Part shown: positions 1 to 10,007 of the stretch, one piece after another
Layout: each line of letters begins with the position of its first letter
How positions within the stretch are numbered: the first letter of the stretch is position 1
Notes under the pieces: generated by a model
Seen by the model: only the letters and a program-made list of their open reading frames with translations
What the model was told of the DNA's origin: nothing
Databases searched by the model: none
Program-made: the position numbers and the translations under genes
Assembly (NCBI RefSeq): GCF_000002985.6
Contig: NC_003280.10
Location: 10,474,501-10,538,500, forward strand
Length of the DNA: 64,000 bases
From: Caenorhabditis elegans
Taxonomy: Eukaryota > Nematoda > Chromadorea > Rhabditida > Rhabditidae
Direction of reading: 5' to 3'

Positions 1-1639
1 GAATGAAAACAATACCGGAAGTTTTGGTTGTCCCTTTGGCTCCTCCCAGACCCAAGTGGAATTTAAATAACGTAGTCCAATGGAGTAGTCAAGATGCATC
101 CCACGATTGAATGTATTCATCATGTAGACTGAAACAATAATTAAATGAATTTCACAAGAATATTGGAAAAACGGTATCAATTAGGTACATATTCCTAAAA
201 TCTCAAAACTGCCGCACGAAAAAAACACTTATTTATATGCAAATAGACTTACGATTTATGAAGTCATGCTTTTCCTTGCTGAACTCGTTAGCCAAATGTC
301 CTCTGCTTACTTGGTTCTGACAATATTGAACAGCATGGTCATATCCCCATGCGGAACCGGAAAAGTCGAATCCCTTGATACAAACTCCTAGTTTTTTCTT
401 ATCCGATCCCGTGTATTGAACCCAATCTTCTGGGCAGAAGCAGTTAACTGAAAAATTATCAAAATAATTCCAGAACCACAAAAAATGTACTTACTGTTTA
501 TAAGAGCACCTGTCAATTGTTTTACAAGCTTTGACGTATTCATTTCATCGACAAAAGCATACCCTGGAGTAGCACACATATTTATTCTTGGCAGTGCATA
601 GCTGTCTTTTGTGCATGCCACGGTAATTATAGAGATTCCATTTGATTGTAGATCACGTGACAATTCTATTGCATTCAGATTGCTAAACTCGTCCCTGAAA
701 ATATTAAGCTCCGAAAAAAGCTTTCAACAATTTCAGAATCAAGATAAATAACAACCAAAATATTTCAAATGCAACCAACTCAAACAGTCATACAGGAAGG
801 ATTGTTTTGTGCATACTTTAAAAAATTATTACTAACTTTTCGTTTTCTTCGTTTCATCCTTATAAAAATTAAAAAGTTTTCAAATAATTTGGTCAAAAAA
901 TTGTAATTAAAAACATACTGAAAATCAGCTGCAAATGCAAGAATGACCTGTTTCACATTATATCGATTGGTGCGTTGTCTTCCGGAATTCAGAACACGTT
1001 GAGCTGCCAAAAGTCCTCTGTAATTGTTTTATTTTATTTTATCAATTATAAAGCATACGGAAATGACTATAGTAATATATTTTAGGTATAAAATTTTTAA
1101 TGTTCTTTCGAAAACTTACTCTCCAAGAGATGAGGCATTTGTCGATGCGACATCAACAAGTGATCCTTGAATAATATTATAAATATCGGGGAAACTTTTT
1201 GCAATATCCAGTTCAGCGGTTACTGTAGCGTTACTATTGTATGTCACAAATCCAACACATGTACTACGTTTGTCCGAATATCCCGTTCCGATTCTGATAT
1301 CCGACCCAAAAACTTGAGTTAGAGTTTGTCGAACCTGGAATTTTGAATTGAATAGTTTTTCAAATTATCGAATAACAAACCTGCCATAATTGGGCATCTG
1401 TCATTTGCATGGATCTATCAACAACTACAACAACATCCAACCATAGGTTTTTGATATTTCCTGGACATGCTGGATCGGTGTAAGCAGCTGCGTTTTGTGG
1501 AACTGGAGAGCAGTAGATCCCTTCAAAAAATAATTTATATTTTATCTGATAGGAAATGTTTCATGTGAAAAACCATTGTGAACAAAAAGAGTGACTTACC
1601 AAAAACAAAAATAGCCAGGCATGCAAAAACTGTATTCAT
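1..1639 (-). CDS. Secreted vWA + C-type lectin protein, array member 1 (3' part outside window)
   Basis: Exons (minus): 1639-1600, 1520-1381, 1334-1120, 1017-919, 694-495, 447-253, 128-<1; the frame is kept across every junction. The start is the ATG at 1639, followed by a hydrophobic signal peptide (MNTVFACLAIFVFG). A von Willebrand A-like domain follows with LWLDVVVVVDRSMQMT, where the MIDAS D-x-S is present but the second Ser is not. The C-type lectin part starts at NCFCPEDWVQY and continues through IGLRYLNSTWVWEEP to the window edge. Family knowledge: nematode clec proteins of this type are secreted, often intestinal and changed by pathogens. It is the most divergent of the four local copies (vWA exon sizes differ from the other three). 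The CTLD end and stop codon are not in the window. The clec number is not assigned because I cannot tell paralogues apart. Confidence 0.85.
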
Positions 1640-2268
1640 TTTTTGAGGCTTCAGTTTTTGAATGTCTTTCTTGAATTTTCACTGATCTTTTATACTCATT
1701 TGTTTCTTTAATTTTGTCTCTAGATTAATTTTAATGTCATCATACTTCGTGAACTTATCAAAATGCTAAGATGACAGATAAGAGAAATCATCGCATTTTG
1801 TAGCTGCAAATTTGTGAAGGTGTGTCTCTGTGCATCATAAATTCTTAAACAGTGTCCTGAACTCCTGAAAAACTTCAACGGTTTTTATAATTTTTGTATT
1901 TTCAAATCTTAAAGTTACCAAAATTTGCAGGCAAACTTCATTAGCTTTCTCTTTCAAAAACTTTTCTGTTGTCAAAACAGATAAGAAAGTTGATAAGAAT
2001 TATCACCAAACTAAGAAGCTCCCATCATTTGTAGTTTCTAAATGTCAAAGGCGTGGTTACGATCGTTTGAACCATTATGTGTATTTTAGTTGGAAAAATG
2101 GAGTCTCTTATCAATGACTTTTCAGCCAAAAAAAAAATGTAGTTTTGATTCAATATTATCAAAGAGGGATCAATCATTGAAACATCTTCAAAAAATATAG
2201 GATAGCATATTTTGTAAGGGAATGATGAAAAAACCCTTCTTTAAAAAAAAACCAATATAGAAATTATA
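1640..2268. other. Upstream region of lectin 1
   Basis: This holds the promoter of the first lectin. On the minus strand there is a TATAAAAG box near 1687-1695, TGATAA at 1755-1760 and AGATAA near 1777. The remainder is AT-rich sequence in which I see no gene. Confidence 0.5.
1755..1760 (-). promoter_or_regulatory. TGATAA GATA-factor site, lectin 1
   Basis: TTATCA on the plus strand is TGATAA for the gene, 116-121 bp before its ATG. The motif is the core bound by intestinal ELT-2/ELT-7 GATA factors (established knowledge). Its use here is inferred from equivalent positions in all four lectin genes. Confidence 0.4.
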
Positions 2269-2568
2269 TCAATTATCCCCAAATTTGAAGTAACACTTTA
2301 TTTTTATGCTATTTAATATTTTCCCCAGATATGCCGGAACAATATTCGCCTCCACAATCTCAATGATTTTGTTGTGAATATAATCGTCACCCCCAACAGG
2401 AATAATACCATCGTCCTTGATATTTTCATTTTTTGAACAAAGCTTTTTTTCCAGATCTATAAAGATAACGATCGAACCAGTCTGAACATCCAGCTCCCCA
2501 CTTACAGCGATCAATAATAGCCACACATCAAAACTATCCCATCGTAAAAGGTGCAAGGTATCCCCCAC
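2269..2568 (-). CDS. Unassigned 99-codon ORF, doubtful
   Basis: This is a single open frame of 99 codons on the minus strand, ending TGA at 2269. It contains an acidic, Ile-rich stretch (GGDDYIHNKIIEIVEANIV). It is not a shadow of another gene. It lies in the upstream region of the intronless gene at 2759, and AATAAA lies inside its own frame. I do not recognise the product. It may be a chance ORF, a relic, or a small orphan gene. Confidence 0.15.
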   Translation of the reverse strand: MGDTLHLLRWDSFDVWLLLIAVSGELDVQTGSIVIFIDLEKKLCSKNENIKDDGIIPVGGDDYIHNKIIEIVEANIVPAYLGKILNSIKIKCYFKFGDN

Positions 2569-2645
2569 CTATATCTCCTATTGTCACAGTGGGAAAATGG
2601 CCAGACGCTGGTTAATATCCAAAAGGAGCGTGGCACACCGGACCA

Positions 2646-2656
2646 TCTATATAAGG
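2646..2656 (+). promoter_or_regulatory. TATA-like box of the intronless gene
   Basis: CTATATAAGG lies about 105 bp before the ATG at 2759, leaving room for a short untranslated leader. TATA-driven intronless genes are often strongly inducible. This is an inference from position only. Confidence 0.4.
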
Positions 2657-2758
2657 ACAACCGGAATGAAAAAGTATCATTCATTCTGGAAATCTTCCAG
2701 TTGTTAGCTACCTAGCTCTCATTGCCTTTTGCTCTTAATTCCTATTATTATTGCCAAA

Positions 2759-3193
2759 ATGGAATACACTCAAATTCCTTCCTTTGCTCTCTACAACAAT
2801 GCTTCCATCTTCCAATTCTTCCCCCGTAATAAGCGTCTCAGTACTCATCAGAAATCTTGCCTTGATGAGCATGCTCGAAAAATGGCTGTTTTCATGATGG
2901 AGAGACAAGAAGAGTACCGTTACTACGAGAACTTGGCCAATCAGGAACAATTCTCCGATGATGCCTGCTTCAGTGACACTGGAATGGACTCCGGATTCTG
3001 CAGTGGAGACACTTCAACTGGACAATCAGCTTCAACATCTCCTGCTCCAGCCCATCTCATTCCAAACCCATTCTTTGATCCAGAATATGTTGCTTCCAAG
3101 ACAACTATGAAACTCGTTGCCAATCCATTCTACAACCCAAAGCTCGCCAAGGAAATCAAGAAGAAGTCTACTCATACTTCTAAGTTTCAATAA
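2759..3193 (+). CDS. Intronless 144-aa protein with two NPF motifs
   Basis: The open frame has no introns. I chose the ATG at 2759; extending further upstream would need a TTG start at 2729. The protein has 144 residues, no signal peptide and no membrane segment. Residues 30-60 are charged and Tyr-rich (EEYRYYENLA). The middle (62-98) is acidic then Ser/Thr-rich, with paired FSDDACFSDTG and DSGFCSGDTSTG. The C-terminal part carries two similar segments, IPNPFFDPEY (101-110) and VANPFYNPKL (120-129), then a Lys-rich tail. NPF is the known ligand of EH domains in endocytic adaptors, so an endocytic or trafficking role is possible but inferred. AATAAA follows at 3364. I do not recognise the gene. 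It sits inside the lectin array on the opposite strand. Confidence 0.75.
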   Translation: MEYTQIPSFALYNNASIFQFFPRNKRLSTHQKSCLDEHARKMAVFMMERQEEYRYYENLANQEQFSDDACFSDTGMDSGFCSGDTSTGQSASTSPAPAHLIPNPFFDPEYVASKTTMKLVANPFYNPKLAKEIKKKSTHTSKFQ

Positions 3194-3521
3194 TTTCTCA
3201 TTAACTCTTACAACTCTCCAAGTGCCAATTTGTTTTCTGTACTTTTCATTTGCCGGTCATTTATTTATTTTTTCTTACCTTTTATCTTGTTCAATATTTT
3301 GTAATTTTCCGCTTAAAGCAAAATTTCCCGTGTTTTTTATTGTTGTCCTTTCTAATTCCTAATCAATAAATTAATCAGTATAACTGAAAGATCGTTAAAG
3401 TTTGTCTCACAATTTTATTCATTAAATTAAAAGCAATCAAAGAATTGAATTTATTTGTTTGACAACAATTGTACATAGTATGAAGAAAATCAACATTAAT
3501 AATAATAAATTACATATAAAA
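3194..3521. other. Convergent 3' ends of the NPF gene and lectin 2
   Basis: This is a T-rich 3' untranslated region with AATAAA (plus) at 3364-3369. The lectin 2 gene ends from the other side at 3522. No gene is seen. Confidence 0.5.
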
Positions 3522-4948
3522 CTAATGGTTTGAAATGGAATCACCTCCAGAGGAACAGTAGTTATTAGTGTCACAAGCAGCAGTTTCACATACATAGTTG
3601 GAGGCAGCTGCGAATTGATGAACGTTTTGCCATCCAATTTCCAAATCAACAGTTGTCTGTCGATTCAAAACAGTTGTCAACGAGGAATCAGATATTGGAT
3701 ATCCTGAATTCCAGATTTCATAGTTCTGAAGTTGTGGTTGTGTCCAATCTTGTGGCTGATCCCACTGCCACATTCCATTGACCTTGTTCAGTCCGATGTG
3801 ATAGCTTAATGGAAAATGGAAACCAGAGAAGTTTTTGACAGATGATATAACAAAATTGTGTTTCCTGTTGTCATATTCATTGAGAAGATATGAATTTCTC
3901 CATCTATTACGGCATGATAATTGAGCAGCACGCCAGACGGCAGTCAATCCAACTGGAAGAATGCAGATTCCGTAACGGTAAGAATCCACGTCATCATGCA
4001 AAGCACGGTATTGAATCCAAGAAGTTGGACAGAAGCAATTTGCTGAACAATACGTGTTATTTCTTTATAAAATCAACTCAGTTTGAGATACCTTGAAGTA
4101 AAAATCCTTGAATTTCTCCGATAACATTCAAATTTTCATTCGAGAGATTGTGATAAGGAGTTGCAATTTTCTCGAGATCAACAAGAATGTCTCCGTCTTT
4201 ATTTTGATCATATGCCACGGTGATAATTGTAACTCCAGAGGTTTTCAAGCGTTGAGCAACTGGAACTGGATTCAAGTCTCCACTTCCTCTGAAATTTTTT
4301 GGTTTTTAGTTGGGATTCCAAAAAATGCAACTCACTTGTATGTAGATGCATATACAATCACAACCTTCTGATAATGAGCACGGTTAAATCCATGCTTTCC
4401 CGCTTGAAAAACCTTCTCGGCTTGTGAAAGCCCTCTGGCAAGATATGATTCTTCAGAAGAGCTTATTGTTGCCAAAGCAGAGTTAATTCCACTATAGATA
4501 TCATCAATTGATTGGAACTTGTTTAGATCCGCCGCCTGGAACAATACTAATGAGGAACAACAGTTTAGGGAAACGCTTACAGTTGTGGCATCAACATTGT
4601 ATGTCACTAGTGCTAGTCTTGTAGTCTTTGGACTTGTCGGATTAGTGCCAATCTGTGTATTTTTACTGAATATGGAAGCAATATTTGCAGCGACCTGAAA
4701 TATGCTCTTTTCAATAGAATAATTTGATTAGAATTACCGTACACTTGTCAATCCTCCCTTGGTCATTCCAGCAGAGTTATCCACAACAGCTACAACATCC
4801 AACCATAAATTACTCAAATCTTGTCCACATATGCGATCCGTATAGGACGAAGAAAGGTATGCTAAAAGTTACTAATTTTGGCAGGTAATTGATTGAAATA
4901 AGACTTACCATGAAACAAGAAGAAGAGCAAACAAATGTTTTTACTCAT
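3522..4948 (-). CDS. Secreted vWA + C-type lectin protein, array member 2
   Basis: Exons: 4948-4909, 4861-4743, 4694-4581, 4535-4336, 4288-4092, 4042-3522 (stop TAG at 3522), 396 residues. Residues 1-13 are a signal peptide. A vWA-like domain spans about 30-220, with LWLDVVAVVDNSAGMT (D41, S43) as a degenerate MIDAS in which Gly replaces the second Ser. The CTLD begins at about 224 (ANCFCPTSWIQYR). It includes the paired YGICILPV and WRAAQLSC segments, the WQWDQPQDW core and a YVCETAACDTNNYC end. The short donors after exon 2 (GTACGG) are unusual but give the same protein junction as members 3 and 4. The role is presumably a secreted glycan or microbe-binding lectin (family inference). The gene converges on the NPF gene and shares a TATAAAAG box near 4992 with lectin 1. 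Confidence 0.9.
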
Positions 4949-5419
4949 TTTTGCAAACAAATGAATGATTATTTTTCTCAATTCATTCTCTCTTTTATAC
5001 ACATGGAAGTTTCATTAAAATGATAATACACAAGATGCAGAGTGTATGTTTGAATTGAAGTATCCCAGACACACCTTATTACTGTCTCTTGTTTTCAAAA
5101 AAAACCAACGGATGAAACTTTGTTGTATTGAGGAATTATTTAACTGATAACACCACTGGTAACTTATTTTCGTACTACTATTTTTGAAAAGTAGTTGCAA
5201 TGTTTTGAAATGCCGTACTAATTGAAAAAGTACGGGAGATTTCATTTGTTGTGAAACAATTGGTTAACGTAATTTTTCCTTCAAAATTATTGGTGAACAG
5301 TGTTGCTAAAAATTTTTTAAGTTGTAGCAAACGAAAAGAGAAAAAAGAAAGTTAATTATTTATTGAGAAAAGCCGAATAAATTTATTTCAGTTTTTGCTA
5401 GATTGTTAGAAATTTAACT
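4949..5419. other. Upstream region of lectin 2
   Basis: This holds the lectin 2 promoter: minus-strand TATAAAAG near 4992-4999 and TGATAA at 5021. The rest is AT-rich up to the CTLD remnant at 5420. No other gene is seen. Confidence 0.5.
5021..5026. promoter_or_regulatory. TGATAA GATA-factor site, lectin 2
   Basis: TGATAA lies on the plus strand 73 bp before the lectin 2 ATG. It is an ELT-2-type core motif and is matched in position in the other three lectins. Function is inferred. Confidence 0.4.
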
Positions 5420-5552
5420 TCACAAACTAAGAGTTGAATTATCAGTATCACAAGACGCAGTCTCACAAACATCTGCATTGAATGGTTTAATATTCTGCCA
5501 TCCAGTCACCAAAAGTCCGCTTATTCGTTGGTTTGAAACACCTGGATTCCAA
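5420..5552 (-). pseudogene. Truncated C-type lectin domain remnant
   Basis: On the minus strand this reads WNPGVSNQRISG, then GWQNIKPFN, then VCETASCDTDN, ending in a TGA at 5420-5422. The matching part of the neighbouring lectin 3 reads WNPGYPISDSTLTG, then GWQNIKPLT, then YVCETASCDTDNYC. Compared with it, about 15 residues between the WNPG and GWQN blocks are missing or altered and the final YC is lost. No vWA exons, signal peptide or acceptor are present upstream (5553-5650). It is therefore a leftover of a partial tandem duplication and not a gene. Confidence 0.8.
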
Positions 5553-5651
5553 ATTTTTATTACAAAGAGGGAGAAGCAGTACTAATAAAATAAATACGGT
5601 CTGTAGAATCAGAATTTATTATTATACAACAACAAGTATGTATCGTGTATA

Positions 5652-7317
5652 TTAGTGTTTTACGGAAATTTCAGCAAGTCCAGCTTCGGTGCAGTAATTA
5701 TCAGTATCGCAAGATGCCGTTTCACAAACATAATTGGCTCCAGTCGTCAGTGGCTTGATATTCTGCCATCCAGACTGCAGTTGCACACTTGATTGTTGAT
5801 TCAGAACTCCTGTGAGAGTAGAGTCCGAAATGGGATATCCTGGATTCCATCCTGCATAACTTTGAAGCTGTGGTTGAGGCATTCCTTGTGGTTGATCCCA
5901 TACCCAGACACCTTTGACCATACTGAGTCCGTTGTGATAAGTTAGAGGTACACTGAATCCTGTGTAATTGCTCACTGCAGTCAGGACATAATCGTGTTTG
6001 TTCGAATCGAATTCAGTGACAAGATATGCATTTCGGTTCATGCATGAAGATTTGGCAGCGCGCCATACCGCATTGAAACCGACTGGAAGAATGCAGACAC
6101 CGTAGCGGTAGGAGTGAACATCAGTGTAAGATACACGGTATTGAATCCACGAGTTTCGGCAGAAACAGTTCACTGAAAATAGTTTGTATTGCTATATAAT
6201 ATAAGTTCCTTTAACAAACCTTGCAGCAAAGCATCCTGAATCTCTCCAATAACTTGCCCGTTGTCTTCGGTATTCGTGAAGTTGTATGGTGGAGATGCAA
6301 TCTTTGCCAGATCTGCAAGAAGAGCACCGTCTCCGTCTTGATCATATGCCACAGTAATAACAGTCACTCCAGAAGTTTTCAGTCTTTCAGCAACTGGCAC
6401 TGGGTCCAAGGCTCCGGATCCCCTAAAGACAAGCAATAAATGGTTGCACAAACTGTCTAAAGAACATACTTGTAAGCTGATGCATAGACAATCACAACTC
6501 TCTGATAATGAGTACGGTTGTACCCTTGTTTGCCGGCTTCAAGTACATCTTCTGCTCTTGCAAGCCCATTTGCTAGATATGACTCTTCGGAAGTGCTGAC
6601 TGACGAAAGAGCACGGAAAACATTATCGTAGACGTCATCGAGTGATTGGTATTGGTTAAGATCGGCTTGCTGTAACATTTTTAATGTCTCGAAGATTTTG
6701 ATACTGATAACGTGGAGTATGGTTGGTGGAAGTTTGTAAATACATAATAATTCCCAGTTCATGAAAGAAGTTACTGTAGTTTTTCTTGATGCAACAATTG
6801 TGACTTAAAACTATTGAATTAAAATCTTACAATCGCCGCAGCTTTGTTGTAGGTTACTAATCCAAGTCTTGTGGTTCTTGGCTCAGAAGGATTTGTTCCA
6901 ATTCGAGTACCACTACTGACGACTGAAGCAATATTAGCGGCAATCTGGAATTCCTCATAAAATAGTCATTTTTGCAATTAGTTTGCCTACACTTGTCAAT
7001 CCTCCATTTGTCATTCCAATCGAGTTGTCCACCACAGCTACCACATCCAACCAAAGATTTCCCAAGTCTTCACCGCATCGACGGTCGGTATAGGAAGGAG
7101 ACGGAGTTGTGGAAGAATCCTGAGCAGAGCACGCTGAAATAACGTAAATCAAGTGGCGGAGCGTAATTTCCAGGAGGGGGACCACTTAGTTAAGGCAATT
7201 TTTTTAAGCAGGTATAATTAGATTTCAGATATGTAGCTAAAAAGTTTTATAGTTCTGTGAGGGACTATTTGACCTACCGTACACTCCAATCAAGACAATA
7301 AGAAATGTGAGTTTCAT
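5652..7317 (-). CDS. Secreted vWA + C-type lectin protein, array member 3
   Basis: Exons: 7317-7278, 7133-6991, 6944-6831, 6669-6470, 6422-6220, 6172-5652 (stop TAA), 406 residues. Exon sizes 40, 114, 200 and 521 nt are identical to member 2, which shows recent common descent. The signal peptide is MKLTFLIVLIGVY, followed by a Ser/Thr/Pro linker that is longer than in member 2. The vWA-like domain has LWLDVVAVVDNSIGMT (degenerate MIDAS). The CTLD starts at VNCFCRNSWIQYR and contains YGVCILPVGFNAVW, VWVWDQPQG, GWNPGYPISDS and the end block YVCETASCDTDNYC. An extra 10 residues follow it. The likely role is a secreted lectin of the intestinal lumen or epidermis (family inference). Confidence 0.9.
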
Positions 7318-7374
7318 TGTGAGAATTGCAATAAAAGTGAAATCCAACTTCTTGCCCAACCTTTACCTGAAACA

Positions 7375-7380
7375 TGATAA
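7375..7380. promoter_or_regulatory. TGATAA GATA-factor site, lectin 3
   Basis: TGATAA on the plus strand, 58 bp before the lectin 3 ATG. It is comparable to the sites before the other array members. Function is inferred. Confidence 0.4.
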
Positions 7381-7416
7381 CATGAACAAACGCAAATCCT
7401 GAACAATGTTCTATAG

Positions 7417-7507
7417 CAGGCAGGCGTGATAGGCGCCTGCCTTATTTTATGAAAATCAAAAAAATAAATGAAAAACAAAGTCGCATTGAGGTCAGGCAGG
7501 CAGGCCT
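7417..7507. repeat. GGCAGGC-type dispersed repeat, inverted blocks
   Basis: GCAGGCAGGCG and GCGCCTGCC at 7417-7440 face GTCAGGCAGGCAGG at 7493-7507, so part of it can fold. The same motif recurs at 41346-41392, 41549-41578, 41688-41705 and 53812-53860. Confidence 0.6.
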
Positions 7508-8714
7508 TTTGCCGCCAACATGGATTCCCTATCGGCAAAAATTGACGGAATTGGGCAAAGAAACTTCATCAGTAAAGTGGTTGAACACTAGTCAAGGATG
7601 CCAAAGAGGGGAAGATGCTCTATCACACTTATCACCACTTCTTTTATATTGTCCATCTTACTCTCTCTCTCTCTTCCGTGAAATCGGTACTGATAATTAC
7701 CGAAAACCTGTTTACTTTGATCTACAAATCGTATAATCGTTTCTAAAGCAATTAAAAAGTTCCACAAGCTCGGCTCGAAAAGATCATGACCACACCCGTA
7801 ATGGTCATATGTGCTTGAGAATTCATTCCAGGCGAATTCAGAGATTCTTATCTCTCGTTCCGGCGTATTTTGGCGCCAATAACTGAAAGTACCGAATGAG
7901 CGATTTCGAAATATTTTTGATAACAGTTATTGCACAACTTCCCCATAAACACTAACCACACTTTATGTAAAGCAATTTTCGGTTTCCAGGCTAGTATTTC
8001 TTCAGGTTTCAAAATATCATCTTCTTGCGCTGAAACTTCTGATGTTTTTCAACAACTATTGAAAAGGATCGTTACTTGTGAAAAATGAAAGTCCACTCAG
8101 ACGACTCAAAGGCGATATTTTGCAACGAAGCTTGTATGTAGTAGAAAAGTTTGTTGAATGTTTTTATTGCTGGAATTGACTTAACTAAATATATTTTTTA
8201 TGACATTCTGAAAACCAGAAAAAAATATAGTAAAATGCTTAGTTTTGAAGACAAAAATATTTGCTTCCTAAATTGTTTTGCTTCATTTTAATATAGCACT
8301 CTCTCATAATTTCCTTTAAAATTTAAACGTAGATTCACGATGAATTATTTGCATATTTTTACCACTATGACTGCTTAAATCAAGTTAAAATGACATAGAT
8401 TTCATATTCCTGGAAAATTGCTCTTAATTCCGAATGTTTGAAAAATCAATTTCACATTCTTAACATTGACGTTAAAGCATCTTGCTGTAAACATTTTAAT
8501 ATGCTCACAAATGTATAACATTTTTCAAATTCCAGAAAAATACCTTTTTCTCAAAAGTCACGTAACTTCCTGTATGTGAACAGTCTAGTATGCAATTTTA
8601 TTGCGTTCTGAATACATTTTGTTCTGTTTCCCGTGCCTGTAAAAGGGCACGGTTTGACATAACGGAAAACTGATAAGAGTGGAAGAAACAACTGAATGGG
8701 AAGAGGTGTAAACA

Positions 8715-9157
8715 ATTACCGTATTTCTTCTATTAATATGGCTGCAATACTATTTTTCGATGGTCTTCCCGCTTGCAATACTAATAGGGAGTGCAAGACT
8801 ATTAGGGAGTGCAATACTAATTTTCAGAACATTTTCTGACTTTGAGCTTACTAGTTTTTTCCTGAAAAAATTCGAATCATATGTAAAAATTCAGAAAATT
8901 TGATTTTCATATAAGTTCAAAAACTTCAACCTCGTAGAAATGATGTGAAAACTGTTGCAAAATAGGCAAAAAATGTTGTTGAAATCCTGAAATTAGCGAG
9001 ACGGGTTTGCAATACAAAAAAGTTAACGCAAGACTATTAGAGAGTGCAAGACTAATAGGGAGTGCAATACTAATTTTCGGAAGGTCTCCGAGGGGCAATA
9101 CTAATAGGGAGTGCAAGTCTAATAGGGAGGCCATATTAATAGAAGATATACGGTATG
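8715..9157. mobile_element. Non-autonomous DNA-transposon-like element, copy 1
   Basis: The terminal inverted repeats are ATTACCGTATTTCTTCTATT at the left and the complement of that sequence (CCATATTAATAGAAG...ACGGTA) at the right. Inside are several near-identical units of the form AATAGGGAGTGCAAGACTA near both ends. No transposase frame is present. A closely similar copy lies at 47947-48361, which fixes the ends. The immediate borders fit a TA target duplication, but this is not certain. Confidence 0.8.
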
Positions 9158-9413
9158 TAACTCGGAAATATTTGGTAATGCCAATTAAAACGCAGTAGTG
9201 TAATTGTAAAAGAAGTATAAATGTGTGTATGCCGCGATTTCTTGCAAAATTGAACTCACATATAATGTATTTTTGCCTTAACTTTAGTGTCATACGTCCA
9301 AGAGCTCACTGAGAGGAGATCACATGAAATAAAAACAAAGTAAAAAAAAATGAACAGCTGTTCCTTTGAAATTTCAACTTATCGAGTGACTGGCTAACCC
9401 AATAACTTCAAAA

Positions 9414-10007
9414 ATGTTCGAACACTTTTCATCCAGCCAGATTTATTTTATTTTAGTTGTATTTTCTGGTTTTGTTTCAGCTAAAAGTTGGTTTAAAACG
9501 TTTTTCACTGCACTTTGACTTTGATTTTAGGTCAAGTGTTTGATTGTCTTGGTAAATGTCAATGTTATCCGGAATATAAAATAATTCAATGTCCAACTGG
9601 TTTACGGAATCAATTGGGACTTACTTCAAAAGCAAACATTGATGGATTTCAAGTCAATGATAATCAAAAGGTAAACTTTAATAATTTCATTACTTTCTCT
9701 GGTAGAAATACCCCAAATGGTCTTGCAAGTAGCCATACGGCAGGCGAAGGTCGCAATCCTTTCACACTTTTAAAATTTGAACATTTCGTTCCAGATCTGT
9801 TCAGAAGTGGACAAGGAATTCAAAGTAATAACCGGTGGAACATTCAAGCCAATTTTAGAGAAAAAGAAACCCAGAAAAGGTGCAAGACGGACAAAACGAG
9901 ACTTTCAGGTTTTTGAGAAATATCTCAATGTAAATATTTCATGGAAACATTTTAGGAAACGCTTCATAAATGAAGAATGTGGTTGGTGGATTTTCGAGAA
10001 GAGTTAA
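9414..10007 (+). CDS. Small secreted Cys-rich protein (LRRNT-like start)
   Basis: Exons: 9414-9468, 9531-9670, 9795-10007 (stop TAA), 135 residues. Residues 1-19 hold a hydrophobic signal-like segment (IYFILVVFSG). A Cys cluster follows: DCLGKCQCYPEYKIIQCPTG. Its spacing C-x3-C-x-C-x8-C resembles the N-terminal cap of leucine-rich repeat proteins, but no repeats follow. The last exon begins ICSEVDKEFKV and is basic (KKKPRKGARRTKR, a possible furin-type site), then ends EECGWWIF. A possible further intron (GTTTTTGAG to TTTTAG within 9910-9956) would instead give a very short tail. I do not recognise the family, and there is no LRR. It sits between lectins 3 and 4 on the opposite strand. Confidence 0.6.

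Larger units (their letters stand above)
7318..8714. other. Upstream of lectin 3; GGCAGGC repeats
   Basis: TGATAA is present 58 bp before lectin 3. At 7417-7507 there are inverted GCAGGCAGGCG/GCGCCTGCC blocks of a dispersed C. elegans repeat. The remainder (7510-8714) is AT-rich with no convincing coding frame. Confidence 0.5.

Noticed and set aside
8907-9293. 128-codon minus-strand ORF
   Set aside because: It lies mostly within transposon-like copy 1 and comes from its repeated units; no transposase or other domain.
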